The notes: generated by a model not told the origin, from the letters alone. 64,000 nt of DNA from Gadus chalcogrammus (GCF_026213295.1 NC_079419.1:20954680-21018679), one strand, 5' to 3'. Positions 47,564 through 58,900 are shown, numbered from the stretch's first letter. A program made the numbers and translations.

Positions 47564-48875
47564 AGCTATTCCCCCAGAAGTCTGGGTCAAAAGGTCAAAA
47601 GGAGCCGGCACCACGCACGCCGTTATGAGACAAAAGTTAATGTGTATTTCTCTCATAACTTTTTGTCATTATTAAAGAAGGCCTGATTCTCAGATATGCA
47701 GGTTGGATGGCTACGGTTAGGTCTGGGAAGAACTTCAGGCCAAAATCTTGCAAGCGAGCCGCTGGGCAGGTGCAACGAGATGGAGCACTTGCTGAGTCAT
47801 TTCCTGTAGGGCTGGAGCCACAGGTTGAAGCGTACACACCACACACACACACCACACACACTCACAATGCATTTCGCTGCTAACAACAACTTGGGCTGCT
47901 TCTAGGACAGGGGGTCCTTTGAGACCCCCTTTGATCTATAAGAGACCTCAAAGTACAGCTTACTTAAATGTTGTCGACCTGCAGTCACCTATTGCATCAC
48001 TTCCTTTCGGGCTTCGGCCTCCTAATTGATCATTGTAGTATAATTGAATGCCCTCCTTCATATATGATACCTCCACCACTGGGACGTGGCAACAATTCTC
48101 CAAATCCATATGGGGAGGGGGGGGGGGGGGTGATGCTTGTGGACAGTAGGGTTGTACACTAGACATAAATAGGAAGCAAACTCAGGAGAAGGAATGACCT
48201 CTCGCAAATATATATTTAATAAATTGTTTCAAATAACCCTGCCTCGTTAAATCATTGAGCTTGGTGTTTTGCTTTCAAAAATAGGTTATAAAAGATCTAA
48301 ACTGCAGAAAATAAACAACCAAGCTGCCTTTTAAGGATACCTTGGAATATCTGTCTATTTTTTAACCATCGGACCCTATTTTACGACAAAAACAACACAA
48401 TGGACGGCAGCTCCTTTGCCGCGTGGTTTTTAGAGCCATGTAAGGATTAGAGGGCGGGTCGATAGCAACCACCATAGCAACCATGACGGTCAAGTGACTG
48501 GATGCAACCCCGTTGAAGAAAATAGAATACCACCCTACACACTGAGGAGAATAATGATATTTAAATTATTATGACCATGAAGTCTTTATTTGCATGGGTT
48601 TACATTTCGTTCTGTGTAGCATGGAAAAATCGGAGAAACACTCCCATTCAGAATGCATTGGTTTACATTTCGTTCTTTGGAGCACAGTTATTTTTATTTA
48701 TTTATTTATTTTCAGTTTTTGTGGAGGTGCTTCAAAGATGCTAATTTTTCTGCAATAATCCAAAATCCAATGGAAAAACCCGTTGGCTTTTTGTCAAGGG
48801 AAACCCAGGTCGACGCTCACTTCCTGGTTGGCCAACATACGTCATCCCTCCACCACTATACTGTAAAACACATGT

Positions 48876-49094
48876 TCAAGTTGAATGATAATGCATGAAT
48901 CTATTCATGCTATTCATGACAATTATTTTGGCCATGGTGGATCCAGATCTGTTCCAGAGCATTTCTGCACCTCGGGCAACAGCGCAGGGTTGCCAGGTCC
49001 TGCCTGCAAAAATCGTCCTGCCCACATACCGTTCCAAATCCACCCAAAATGTCCTAGAAGCAGCCCAAGTTGTTGTTTTAGCAGCGAAATGCAT
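48876..49094 (-). other. 72-codon open frame in the right arm, mirror of 44160-44378
   Basis: Same start, same stop, same length as the left-arm frame; residues 18-30 differ because of compensating indels. Function unknown; may be chance in conserved repeat DNA. Confidence 0.3.
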
Positions 49095-49109
49095 TGTGTG
49101 TGTGTGTGT

Positions 49110-49147
<38 letters not shown>

Positions 49148-49945
49148 AACACGCTATTTCATGTTGAAATGCGACTGGGTTGGCTCTCAGATAAACGTGT
49201 TTCACGTCACAGGGTTTGGGAGGAAGGGGCGGGCCTTCTGAGAGGGGGTTCCGGGGGTTTCCCTCCGGGCGGGAGTTTTGGTTGTTGTAGTTTTCCGGTG
49301 GAGCTGTGCCTGCCTGTCCGATTGTGGAATCCAATAAACCTGCTATCAAGCTTACTTCGCTCAATACCTCGCCTGTGGTTATTACAATATCATTAAAAGT
49401 TACATAAAGTAATGGTTTAATAACACAACACAGGAAACACGTGAGCTGCGAGTAGCGAAAGCAGCGTCCCTCGCAACCTGACGTCGTTGAAACATGCGAG
49501 CGAGCCGATTAAATCTTCCTAATAACTATAAAACTAAAGATCAGACACAATCACTGACTGAAGATTATGCAAGTAAAAAGTATATTTCTCGCTAGAATTG
49601 TTATTAGAAACACGTTTAACGGTGAATCGATCCTAAAATATTGCATTTCCCATTCAGATAATAAAGATTAATAAAGATCATACACATTCACTGAGTGAAG
49701 ATTATGCAAGGAAAATGTACATTTCTCGCTAGAAATGTCATTAGAAACACGTTTAATGGTGTATCTGTCCTAAAATATTGCATTTCCCATTCAGATAATA
49801 ACGATTAATATGGCTACGTAACAATTTCACCAAATGCCCTGTTGGTCATATAGGCATACCTCCCGCGACCTGTAGAGGCGCTTGATACGCTCCAGTGGGT
49901 CGTAATCCGTGGCAGTACAAACGACCTATACGGTCGTAAAATTTT

Positions 49946-50879
49946 GCGGACTTGTTGATCCGTTTGTAGATTGAGATACATAGTAGAGCAGTGATGTGTA
50001 TATTTTATTAATGATAGAATACTGTTGCATTTAACCATGCCTAATAATATATGTATATGCAAGCTTCTTCACATATTGATACACACATCTTTGGTATTAT
50101 TACAAAACATCTATAGATAATAATTCAAATAATCAAAATTAATGTATCAGGCTCAAACTTTTAAAATGTTAACTTCATCAATTTATATTTTACAATAAAT
50201 TCTCAAGTTATGTGAGAACATATCTATCGTATTGTTTTACCTTGGCCCCAGCAGCATGTCTCAGTGCCCATGGTGAGCAGTGCATAGGGTGGGTCCTCTT
50301 GGGGAGACGGAGGTTCTCCCCGGGGAGAAACGTTGATTTGAGGTTGAGGAAAACGAGTGGGGTAAGGCTACAGCAAAGATTGCTTTCTGCATTAAGGTTC
50401 ATGGGATGGTGGAAAGGATGGTCCCGGATAAAAAAAAATCATGTTCATGTTACATATATTGCACCCCATACATATTGTACCCCAAAATAGGTTTGCTCTC
50501 TAAAGTCAACATCTCCACTTTTCAAATAAATAAAGCATATATATCAAAACATAAGATAGATACAAAAGTGTGTGTGTGTGTGTGCGCACGTGTGTGCGCG
50601 TGTGTGTGCGTGCGCGTGTGTGTGTACATGCAGTTGCAGACATCGCAATCGGTGGCTCTGTCTTCATGCAATACTAACCTCTGTAGGGTTCAATTATAGA
50701 TATGTGCCAGGTTGCTGGACTCCCTGAATAGCCAGATCTACTGCAATCGGATGTATGCATTGTTGAAGAAAATAAGGTACACTGTACTCTGCTTTTCACT
50801 GTATATCTAACATATCATAACAAGAAGTATTTTAAACTGTCAATAGCCCACTGCTAGACACTCAAGTTCAACAGAAGAG
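49946..50879. other. Non-coding, no gene recognised
   Basis: AT-rich with an imperfect TG/CG alternating tract at 50571-50626 (TGTGCGCACGTGTGTGCGCG), a sequence type able to form Z-DNA. Confidence 0.5.
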
Positions 50880-51225
50880 TAAGGCGTTTCCCTCTGGAGA
50901 AGTTTTCTGCTGATGTAGGCCACAGCTCGCCGGTTCTCTCCTTCTCCTTGCAGTAGCACGCCTCCAATGCCCTTTACAGAATCATCTGTTTGGAGGTTTG
51001 AGGGTCAGCTAGAATCTGGTCTCTGGAGAACGGGCTACTTGTAGAGAGCCTCCTTTAGATCCTGGAAGGTCTTCTCCCGCTCTTTTCCCCATACCAGCTT
51101 GGATTTTGACTTGTGCGTCAGATCTGTCAAAGGAGGGGCGAGAGCAGCCAATTGATGGATGTAACAGCTGGTCACCTTCTGGCTTTGAAGGCCTCCACTC
51201 TGAGACCTCCTCCTCTCCATCTGAA
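50880..51225 (-). pseudogene. Ty3/gypsy pol fragment (RT end / RNase H)
   Basis: On the minus strand, frames read APPLTDLTHKSKS and EKTFQDLKEALYK (the stretch between reverse transcriptase and RNase H), then, after a shift, GIGGVLLQGEGEN and VAYISRKLL of RNase H. The frames do not join, and no LTR is evident on this strand. Confidence 0.65.
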
Positions 51226-51849
51226 AGCCAGGTATTTTGTCTGTTGCTGGGCTAGGGGACAATTTGGGGGTTAATTGTTAGGCTTGCCTGATGTATACTG
51301 GGAAAAACGTCTTTCAGATGAGTCACAACACACGCAAAACACGATTAACAAGGACACACAGTTGAGGGGAATTAAAGGGGTGATATCATGCTGTTTTGAC
51401 TTTCCCCTTTGCATTACACCAGGGATTGGCAACTTTCATGATAAAAAGAGACAAAAAAAATTAGCATCACCATCAGAGGGCCACATGACCGAGCAATTTG
51501 TTACACAAATTGTAACATGTTTATACTCTTGTAAACGACAAATACAAAAAGTTTCTTTCAAAAGAAGCAACAACATCCAACAACAGCCCAACAACATGAT
51601 TGATGAGTGCAAAGGGCTCACATACATCATTCAATAATAAAACAAAACAGATAAACAGTGGCCCAACATTAAGTGCAACATATTCAGTTCAGTTGTAGTG
51701 GCGACTTAAGTTGAAATCTTTTATGACTGATATCGTTTCTAAGCAAACTAGACACATGGGTTTGCCTTTGAATTCTACTAACAGATACTCTGCTTCCCAT
51801 CTTGACTCCATCTCTATTCCTCGCTGATGGGGAAGGCCTGGGGCCCGAG
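51226..51849. other. Non-coding, no gene recognised
   Basis: CAGGGATTGGCAACTTTCATG near 51420 followed by AGGGCCACATGAC at 51478 resembles hAT wording; the other end was not found. Confidence 0.4.
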
Positions 51850-52318
51850 TGTCATGTCACGCAAAGTTTGCTAATTCTGTTGAGCATTTTCATGTCAAGT
51901 TAAATCACTCATGTCTTGTCGTTCACTTCCTGTTTTATTTTGTAGTTCCCTTTTCCCTCTCGTTTCAGGCACTTGACTTCCTCCACTGTGATTGCCTCCC
52001 TAGTCCCTGATTCGTCTCACCTGTGTTCCCCTCCCTCATGTATAAATAGCCCTTGTTTCCCTTTGTCTAATGTCAGTTTGTCTTGCGTCCCCTGGGTATT
52101 GTCAAGCCTCGGTATTTGCTATTTTTTTGTGCCCAGATACTTGCAGATACTAATGTATTTAATTGTGTTTTGTATCCTCCTTAGCGAGCACCTTTTGTTA
52201 GTTTTGTATCCTCCATGAGAGCGTTTTTGGTACCATTTTCTAGTAAAGCATTTTTGGTTTAAACATACTGCCGTCTTTTGTGATTTAAGTCCAGGTCCCT
52301 GAGTCAAGACGGGACGGA
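51850..52318 (+). mobile_element. Probable 5' LTR of the gypsy element
   Basis: The segment runs from TGTCATGTCACGC to about ...CAAGACGGGAC. It contains TATAAATAG at about 52040 and AGTAAAGCATTTTTGG, and lies just upstream of the gag start at 52336. No 3' LTR is in the window to confirm the limits. Confidence 0.5.
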
Positions 52319-52602
52319 ACGAAGCGACCAAAAATATGGACTCAGCAGACTCGGAAGTGGTGAAGATAGCCATGCGAGCCCAGGGTGCTCGTCTCAGGGA
52401 TGCAAACAGGTGAAGGGTCAAAAAAGTGAGTACATCGCGGCGACTTGCCGATCCCACATGAGACCATGGAAGGGGCGCAATGATGAAAAGGGCCAAAGAT
52501 TTCTACTCCATTCTTTATTGAATTGTAAACGTATTAGCAGTAGCTAGAGTAACGGATTAATACAACAAACAAAACAACATTTTCATTGTCATTTTGACAG
52601 AA

Positions 52603-53359
52603 TTACTTCTTTTTTTTTGCCACCAGGATCTCGAGTGCCCGACGCCTTTGTTTGGCCGCATGCTTCATTCTTGCCCTCTTTTCGGCTTCGAGTGCAGCCC
52701 TTTTACTGTCCTCTGCAGTTTGTGCTTTCTCGTACCCATATTCTTTAGCCCTCTCCATTGCTGAAATCCGGTTCTTTTGGCGTCTAGCCGCATCCCTTGC
52801 CCCAGCAGACTTGATGTTTTGACACAGCCTTTGATCCAATTTCCCATATTTTGGATCGTCCCTCTTAAAAATTTGAGTGGCGGACATGTTGCCTGATTTT
52901 AGTGTGTATTTAACAGTTTGGAATGCATTGAATGTAGGGATAGCCATGTTGCTGCTCATTGGGTCAATAATGTCCCCCATAAGGTTGAAGGAGGCCTCCA
53001 CCAATGGGCCATGAAAGATGGAGGGCGGCTTTCACGACTTTGCTCAATGCAGGGAACTTTTGAGAATTGAAGTCCTTGGCCAACCAAGTGACCAGGTCCT
53101 CTCCCTCACTGAATGAGGCCAAATCTGGAGACACACTGTACCCCACAATTTCGAGGTGGACATCACTTTCAGGGTCTGTGAAGTGTTGAAGGTTGGTGGC
53201 CAGCTTCTTCAAATGGATCACAGCTTGCGAGTGACCTCTGAGGATGGGGTCTACAGCAGAGAGGGATTGTAGGATGGGGTTCTCCAAAGGTAGTTTATTT
53301 TGTAGATATAGGCCAGGTCTGAAACATGTGGGCCTAGTCCATGGTGAACCAAATTGCAA
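52603..53359 (-). pseudogene. hAT transposase C-terminal part
   Basis: Two overlapping minus-strand frames (52964-53359 and 52603-53004) carry FSEGEDLVTWLAKDFNSQKF then, after a frameshift near 53000, VEASFNLMGDIID, resembling the hAT dimerisation region. The C-terminus is basic and alpha-helical-looking (KRAALEAEKRARMKHAAK). Zinc finger and catalytic parts are not found. Confidence 0.6.
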
Positions 53360-53644
53360 ATTTTAAGTCCTAGTTAATTTCATTCAACATTTACTACCTG
53401 AATGGTTTTTACTTTACCTCCCTACATTAGATAGAATCTGACTAAAAGAGTCACTAAACAATAAAGCTTAATGCACAAAAGTTTCGACCGCCTGTTTCAT
53501 TCATCATGTAACACACAAGACCGGAAACCATAGCAACGCCGGTAAACAAACCCTGAGAAGCCCAATCCCTGTGAGCTCCCCGCGCTACGGCCATCCGGAG
53601 GCGCAGAGCTTTTGGCTGTGATATTATATATACAATTATATCAT

Positions 53645-54217
53645 ATTACAGGGGTTAATCTAAACCGGGAAAGAGGGGCGCTGCGCCTCCTTGTTTCAAC
53701 CCAGCGCCTCCTTGTCGAAATTTTTAAATTGCTTAAAATCTCCCGGAATGGAGAGCGAGCGAGCAAGACCGCGCACAGGAGACAGACGTGCTCCTAACCG
53801 CGTTCGCATCTGTGTAGCGAGCGCGCAGCACAACAGAGAGGGATCTAGAAACTGTGCATGAGGCAGTGTGCACGTGAGCCTCAGGCGCCTCCTGATTGGC
53901 CTGGATCGGTAAGTCAACCAATCAGTTTACAGTGTAGGCGGGCTTTTATCTCTTTTCCCGAACCAAATGTATCAGTTCAGTGAATCTGAGTGTCTGAGAA
54001 GAAAGAAAATATAGCGTTTGGTGACTTAGTTTACAGTGTTTTTAAAATGTCGTGCCGTGGGGGGAAGAAAAGCAAGGATTGTCTGGGGCAGAAGAAGATC
54101 ACGTCGTTTTACTGTCAGGAACCTAAGAGAGATGGCGGAAGCGAGATCGGCCAATTCAACTTTGACCAAGCAGTGGAGCGTTGGGGGGGGCTGAGGAATA
54201 GAAAAATACTAATTTAA
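53645..54217 (+). other. Nested fragment with a short open frame
   Basis: CAGGGGTTAATCTAAACCGG at 53649 resembles another hAT end. The plus-strand frame 54047-54214 begins MSCRGGKKSKDCLGQ and contains QKKITSFY, similar to N-termini of hAT-derived proteins. It stops after 56 codons; no downstream continuation was found. Confidence 0.4.
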
Positions 54218-55279
54218 ATAATAAAGAAAGATTGCCTGATTGCCTGTTACGTTACACATGTCACTCAGTGGCCAAGCTGTTGAACGCTGATTGGCTGTCA
54301 TCACACGAAATTCGCGTCAAAGTTTAAATATTTCAAGTCGAGCGAATTTGTCGCGCCACAAATCCTCATGAACGCGCTCGCCTGTGCACGGCGAAAGTAT
54401 GGTGTGACAAATCAAAACTTATCGCCGGTTTTCCCTCGCAAAAAAATTGCATGATACGCCTCACTTTGTATGGGATCCCGTCGCGTTTGGTGCGAACGCA
54501 CACATCGCAAACTTTCACGTTCCCTAGGCCTAGATTCCCTACGCCACACTTAATTGGTAACAGTGTTATCTCTAACTATGCAGGTCTATACGCTAGCTAA
54601 CATCAGCTCAAGTTAACTGATATCATGGATGAAAATGACCAGTCATCCGATGTTCAATACCAGGACATAAATCTCAAAAAGGCGGAGAGAAACGGGGAGA
54701 TTTCCTGTGTGGCCATCAGTTTGATTGATATCGGCCTTCCTTAATTTTTTATCTTAAAAAAAACGGGGACAGGAGTTTTATTTTTATTTTCCCGGGGATA
54801 GGCAACAAAAAGCTGCGACTGTCCCCTGAAACCGGGAACGTCTGGTCACTCCATCATGGATACTTCCAAGACAAATAATATTCATGTTAAACTTTCAGCA
54901 AAAGACTGCAACCTTACCTTAAGCTCTCATTCTTAACTTTCAGAAACCGGTCGAAATTTTTGAAATTCCCCAACTATTCAGGAGTTACGGTACATAGAAG
55001 CTCACGTTTCAAATACTTCAGGTGCTGGTGAATCTTGTCTCTGTGATTTGACGGTAGTTCTGCGGAAGTGGTGTGGGCTACCGTAATGATTAATATACGG
55101 GCGCAAGCTCCATTTCTCCGCTTGATAGTTTTTGAACGATCTAGATAGCAGAAACGGTTAGTTACGGGAATGAGGAGTGCGCATGCGCACGAAAGTTCCG
55201 GCGCAAATTAGACCCCCCCCCCCCCCCCAAACAAAAACTCCTTGGATCTGCATGAACCACACAAGTGACCCATTTGGCC
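54218..55279. other. Interior of the hAT element, no gene recognised
   Basis: Mixed debris, including GGGAACGTCTGGTCACTCC near 54833, a phrase common at fish DNA-transposon ends, and a C-run at 55211-55228. Confidence 0.5.
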
Positions 55280-56262
55280 GTCAAAAAAGTGAGTCTCACT
55301 TAAAAAGTGAACTGTTTGCATCCCTGTCGTCTGCATGAGCAACACCTGTCCTCCATTAACCAAGGACTGCGGGTTCTCACTGAGCAACAGGGGAATTTCC
55401 AGTCCTCTGTCACCGAACAAGTAAACCTCCTGACGGATCAACTCAGTTTTCTCATTTGCCATGTTAAGGCTGATCCCTCGGCGTCACTCCCTGCCATGAC
55501 TCCCACGCCTGCTGCTTTGGACCATGCCCGGTACCCGTCTACTGGACTTCGGCTGGCTGCCCCAGATAAGTTTTCCGGAGGCTCAGAAGACTGTAGGCCA
55601 TTTTTGGTGCTCTGTGACTTACATTTTAAACACAACCTGGCTGCGTTTGTGTCCGACCAGGCTAAAATAGCTTTTATTATGTCCCATTTGACGGGAAGAG
55701 CAGCAGCATGGGCCACAGCAGAATGGTCCAGAGACTCAATTGTTTGCCAAACACTCTTCAGGTTCACCGACACCATGAGCCGAGTTTTTGATCACTCCTC
55801 CCCAGCTAGGGAGGCTTCTAGGGTGCTCATGCACATTAAACAGCACAATCGGCCAGTCACATACTATGCCATTGAATTCAGGACTTTGGCTGCAGACAGT
55901 GGATGGAACACCCCTGCCTTAATTGATGCCTTCATGAACGGACTCACAGACTCGATCAAAGATCAGTTGGCACCCCTAGAGCTTCCCACCGATCTGGATA
56001 TAATAATCTCCATGGCCACTCGCATAGACAACCGTCTTCAAGAGAGACGCAGAGAAAGACTGCGCACTTCTGCTCCCTTTCCCAGGACGGCCTGGACGCC
56101 AAAGCTCTAGCCTCATCCTTCTCCGGAGGGACCAGCGCTCACTAAAGTTCCTGAGGAGCCCATGCAGTTGGGCTGGGCTAAGGTCACACCCGAGGAGCGA
56201 CAGCGTCGTAAACATGAGGGCTGCTGTTTCTACTGCGGCCAACCAGACCATCAGCGGTCATC

Positions 56263-58767
56263 ATGCCCAGCAAAAGGGCAGGCTCGCCATTGAGGAGGAG
56301 AGCGCTGGCAAGCGGACCCCCTGTCTTCAACTTCCCTTCTCGTCCCCTGACTCAAGTCCAGGTATCTGCTCATGACCAGGCTCTCACTCGGGGGGTGCTG
56401 GTAGTCTCAGGAGTGGATGCAGATCTCTTGGACTGGAGTATGGTTAAAAGGCTTAACATTAAGACTGAGATCTTGCCTCAACCCATCACAGCCAGGGCTC
56501 TAGATGGTAAAATCGTATTCAATGTCACCCATGTCACAGAAACCATCACACTTACATTCGCCGATAAACACACAGAAGACATAAAGTTCCATTTATTCAA
56601 CTCATTACTGTAGCCACTCATATTAGGCTTCCCATGGCTGACCAGACATAATCCCCAAATAGACTGGAGATCGGGCAGGATCAAGGAGTGGGGATTCGAT
56701 TGCTGCGAGTTGTGTTTTAGAGACAATACTGGTAAGATAGACCAGGTTCACGAGACCGACACTAGTCTAACTGTCAATCATGTCCAGACCAAGACTGAAC
56801 CAATCGAGCATGATTGTGACTTCCCAGATTTCACCAAGATACCGCCATGTTATCTGAATCTTAAAGAGGCGTTCAACAAGGCTAAGGCCACATCACTTCC
56901 CCCACATAGGCCCTATGACTGTGCCATAGACTTGTTCCCTGGGGTTCCCATCCCCAAGGGCAGACTGTCCTCTCTCTCAGGTCCAGAGAAGAAGGCCATG
57001 ACTGATTACATCAACTCCTCGTTGAAGGCTGGATTGATTCGGCCTTCCTCCTCACCGGCGGGAGCCGGAATCTTCTTTGTAGGGAAGAAAGATGGGTCTC
57101 TCAGGCCCTGTATCGACTATGCCCCATTGAATGAAATCACTGTTAAAAACAGGTACCCCCTCCCACTCATCTCCTCTGCTTTTGAACTTTTACAGGACGC
57201 CAAAATATTCACTAAGCTAGATCTCCGTAATGCTTACCATTTGGTTCGAATCAGGGAGGGGGACTAATCAAAAACAGGTTTTAACACACCTCATGGACAT
57301 TAGGAGTATCTTGTGATACCTTTCGGCTTAACTAATGCACCTGGTGTTTTCCAAGCTTTTGTAAATGATGTGCTTAGAGATTATTTAAACAGATTTGTGT
57401 TTGTAAATCTGCATGACATTTTAATATTCTCCCCTGATGAAAAGGCCCAGCACGTCCGACAGGTCCTCCAGAAGCTTCTGGAAAATCAATTGTTTGTGAA
57501 AGCTGAAAAGTGCAAATTTTATGTGAACACTACCTCATTCCTAGGGTTCATCATCTCAGAGAACAAGGTCCAGATGGACCCTAGCAAGGTCAGTGCTGTG
57601 GTCAATTGGCCTACTCCAACCAGCTGCAAAAAGCTGCAACAGTTCTTAGGGTTCGCTAACTTTTACCGGATGTTTGTCAGAAATGTCGGTGCCATTGCGT
57701 CCCCTTTGCATGCTCTCACCTCTTCCAAGGATCCGTTTGGGTGGAATCTTCAGGCGGAGCGAGCCTTCCAACAGCTGAAGGAAAAGTTCACCGCGGCTCC
57801 CATACTCACGGTTCCGGACCCCCAACGGCAGTTTGTGGTGGAGGTGGATGCCTCAAATGTCGGCATTGGAGCCATTCTGTCACAGAAGTCGGCCAAGGAC
57901 AACAAACTCCACCCTTGTGCCTTCTTCTCACGTAAATTGAATCCAGCTGAGAAGAACTATGACATAGGCAACAAGGAACTTTTTCAAAGTTGCATTAGAG
58001 GAATGGAGGCACTGGTTGGAGGGGGCGGAGCAGCCTTTTTTGGTCTGGACGGACCATAAAAACATTGAGTACTTAAAGGTTGGGTATGGAATTCTCTTTT
58101 TGGGCCATTTTGGAAATTACTTGAAATCGTTATCACAACCCACTTACAGCCGCTGAGTTAGAAGTACTGAAATGAAAATTAAACAAGTCAATCATCTGTG
58201 GAACGGGCCGGGCTTGAAAAACTCCAGCCAATGATTTCCAGACCCACTGAGTGACATTGGACAGTAAGTACGTCACTCAAACGGTCGTACTGCACTCCCC
58301 CTCCCCCGCTCGTGACCCCTTCGTGCACGTACTCAAAGCTCGTGACCCAGAGCAAGCTTTTGTTTGTTGTTATCCTCCGGTAGCTACTGGAGCTAGCTAA
58401 TGGCTCGCTCTCGCACATCTGTGTTTGCTCGTGCATGATTGCGCGTCCATGTACTTGGAATGGTTGGAGTCAGAGTCAGCGTTGAAGGAGAGGAGGTAGG
58501 ACCATTTGAGTTGTGCATTTTCAAAATCTGCTGGCGTTTCGCAAATCCCATACCCAACCTTTAAAGAATGTCAAGAGACTTAACTCTCACCAGGCCAGGT
58601 GGTCCCTCTTTTTCAATCAGTTTAACTTCTCACTTTCTTACAGACCTGGGTCTCAAAATACCAAGCCTGATGCTCTGTCGGGTCTGTATGACTCTGAGCC
58701 TGCTGCCAAGGAACCTGAACATATCTTACCACTTAACAGTGTGGTAGGAGGGGTTACTGGCAAATAG
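56263..58767 (+). pseudogene. Ty3/gypsy pol (protease, RT, RNase H), inactivated
   Basis: In one frame: a protease-like region near 56385-56430 where the catalytic Asp-Ser-Gly is replaced (VSGVDADLLDW); [17 protein letters not shown] motifs [25 protein letters not shown] and [12 protein letters not shown]; a catalytic site altered to [10 protein letters not shown], lacking the first Asp; then FLGFANFYR and RNase H (VEVDAS, WTDHKN). Stops at 56611, 57265 and 57301, a frame change near 57990 and a MITE at 58077-58560 inactivate it. Integrase and 3' LTR are missing, probably lost around the gap. Confidence 0.85.
58077..58560. mobile_element. 484-bp MITE with TTAA target duplication
   Basis: TTAA at 58073-58076 and 58561-58564. 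Termini AGGTTGGGTATGG are perfect 13-bp inverted repeats. Removing it with one TTAA joins the gypsy RNase H coding in frame (EYL-KNVKRL), which confirms the limits. TTAA insertion is known for piggyBac and Kolobok/T2 elements; TTAAAGG ends favour the latter, weakly. Confidence 0.88.
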
Positions 58768-58900
58768 AATCAGAGGTGAAGAGTGCTAACGGGGTGAGCC
58801 CGGCACAGGGACGCTGGAAGTCAGTCCGAGGGAGGGGTGCTGAGGGAGAGTCTATAATGACGTCATAATAAATGCTGCCCAATATCCATTGTTTACAGAC
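58768..58900. other. Sequence between gypsy remnant and gap
   Basis: Short GC-rich then AT-rich sequence with no recognised feature. Confidence 0.5.

Larger units (their letters stand above)
42498..49945. mobile_element. 7.4-kb imperfect palindrome (composite foldback element)
   Basis: The two halves are inverted copies. Paired blocks: 42500-42600 with 49865-49945; 43817-43985 with 49205-49385; 44160-44460 with 48800-49095; 44580-44900 with 48375-48690; 44930-45340 with 47930-48345; 45420-45960 with 46195-46745. The axis lies near 46077 in a GC-rich nested hairpin. Arms differ by substitutions and indels, the left end has extra tandem units and the right arm extra inserts, so this is not a simple assembly mirror. 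No transposase, integrase or replication protein is recognised. Foldback structure with hairpin-like ends suggests a non-autonomous DNA transposon or an inversion duplication of one. Confidence 0.85.
46114..49945 (-). repeat. Right arm of the palindrome
   Basis: Inverted counterpart of the left arm. It is longer because of a 620-bp nested palindrome (46944-47563), a second copy of about 215 bp of arm sequence (47585-47800) and a 75-bp displaced piece (47833-47908). Confidence 0.8.
52395..55326 (-). mobile_element. hAT-like DNA transposon inserted in gag
   Basis: The ends are perfect 15-bp inverted repeats (CAGGGATGCAAACAG) and the flanks carry a 6-bp duplication TCGTCT (52389-52394, 55327-55332). 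Removing element plus one copy leaves the gag frame intact, which confirms the borders. CAGGG ends fit hAT; a 6-bp duplication is shorter than the usual 8. The interior holds a minus-strand transposase C-terminus and several other fragments. Confidence 0.85.
52336..56293 (+). pseudogene. Ty3/gypsy gag, split by a hAT element
   Basis: Coding starts at 52336 (MDSADSEVVKIAMRAQGARL), is interrupted at 52394 and resumes in the same frame after the inserted element and its target copy at 55333. It ends at TGA 56291-56293 with one premature TAG at 56108-56110. A CCHC zinc knuckle (CFYCGQPDHQRSSC) lies near 56224-56265, as in Metaviridae-type nucleocapsids. Structural protein of a retrotransposon; not functional here. 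Confidence 0.8.

Noticed and set aside
42498..49945. Pure assembly artefact (mirror join)
   Set aside because: Arms differ by substitutions, indels, tandem units and inserts, and a diverged relative occurs at 1320-2110. Not fully excluded without reads.
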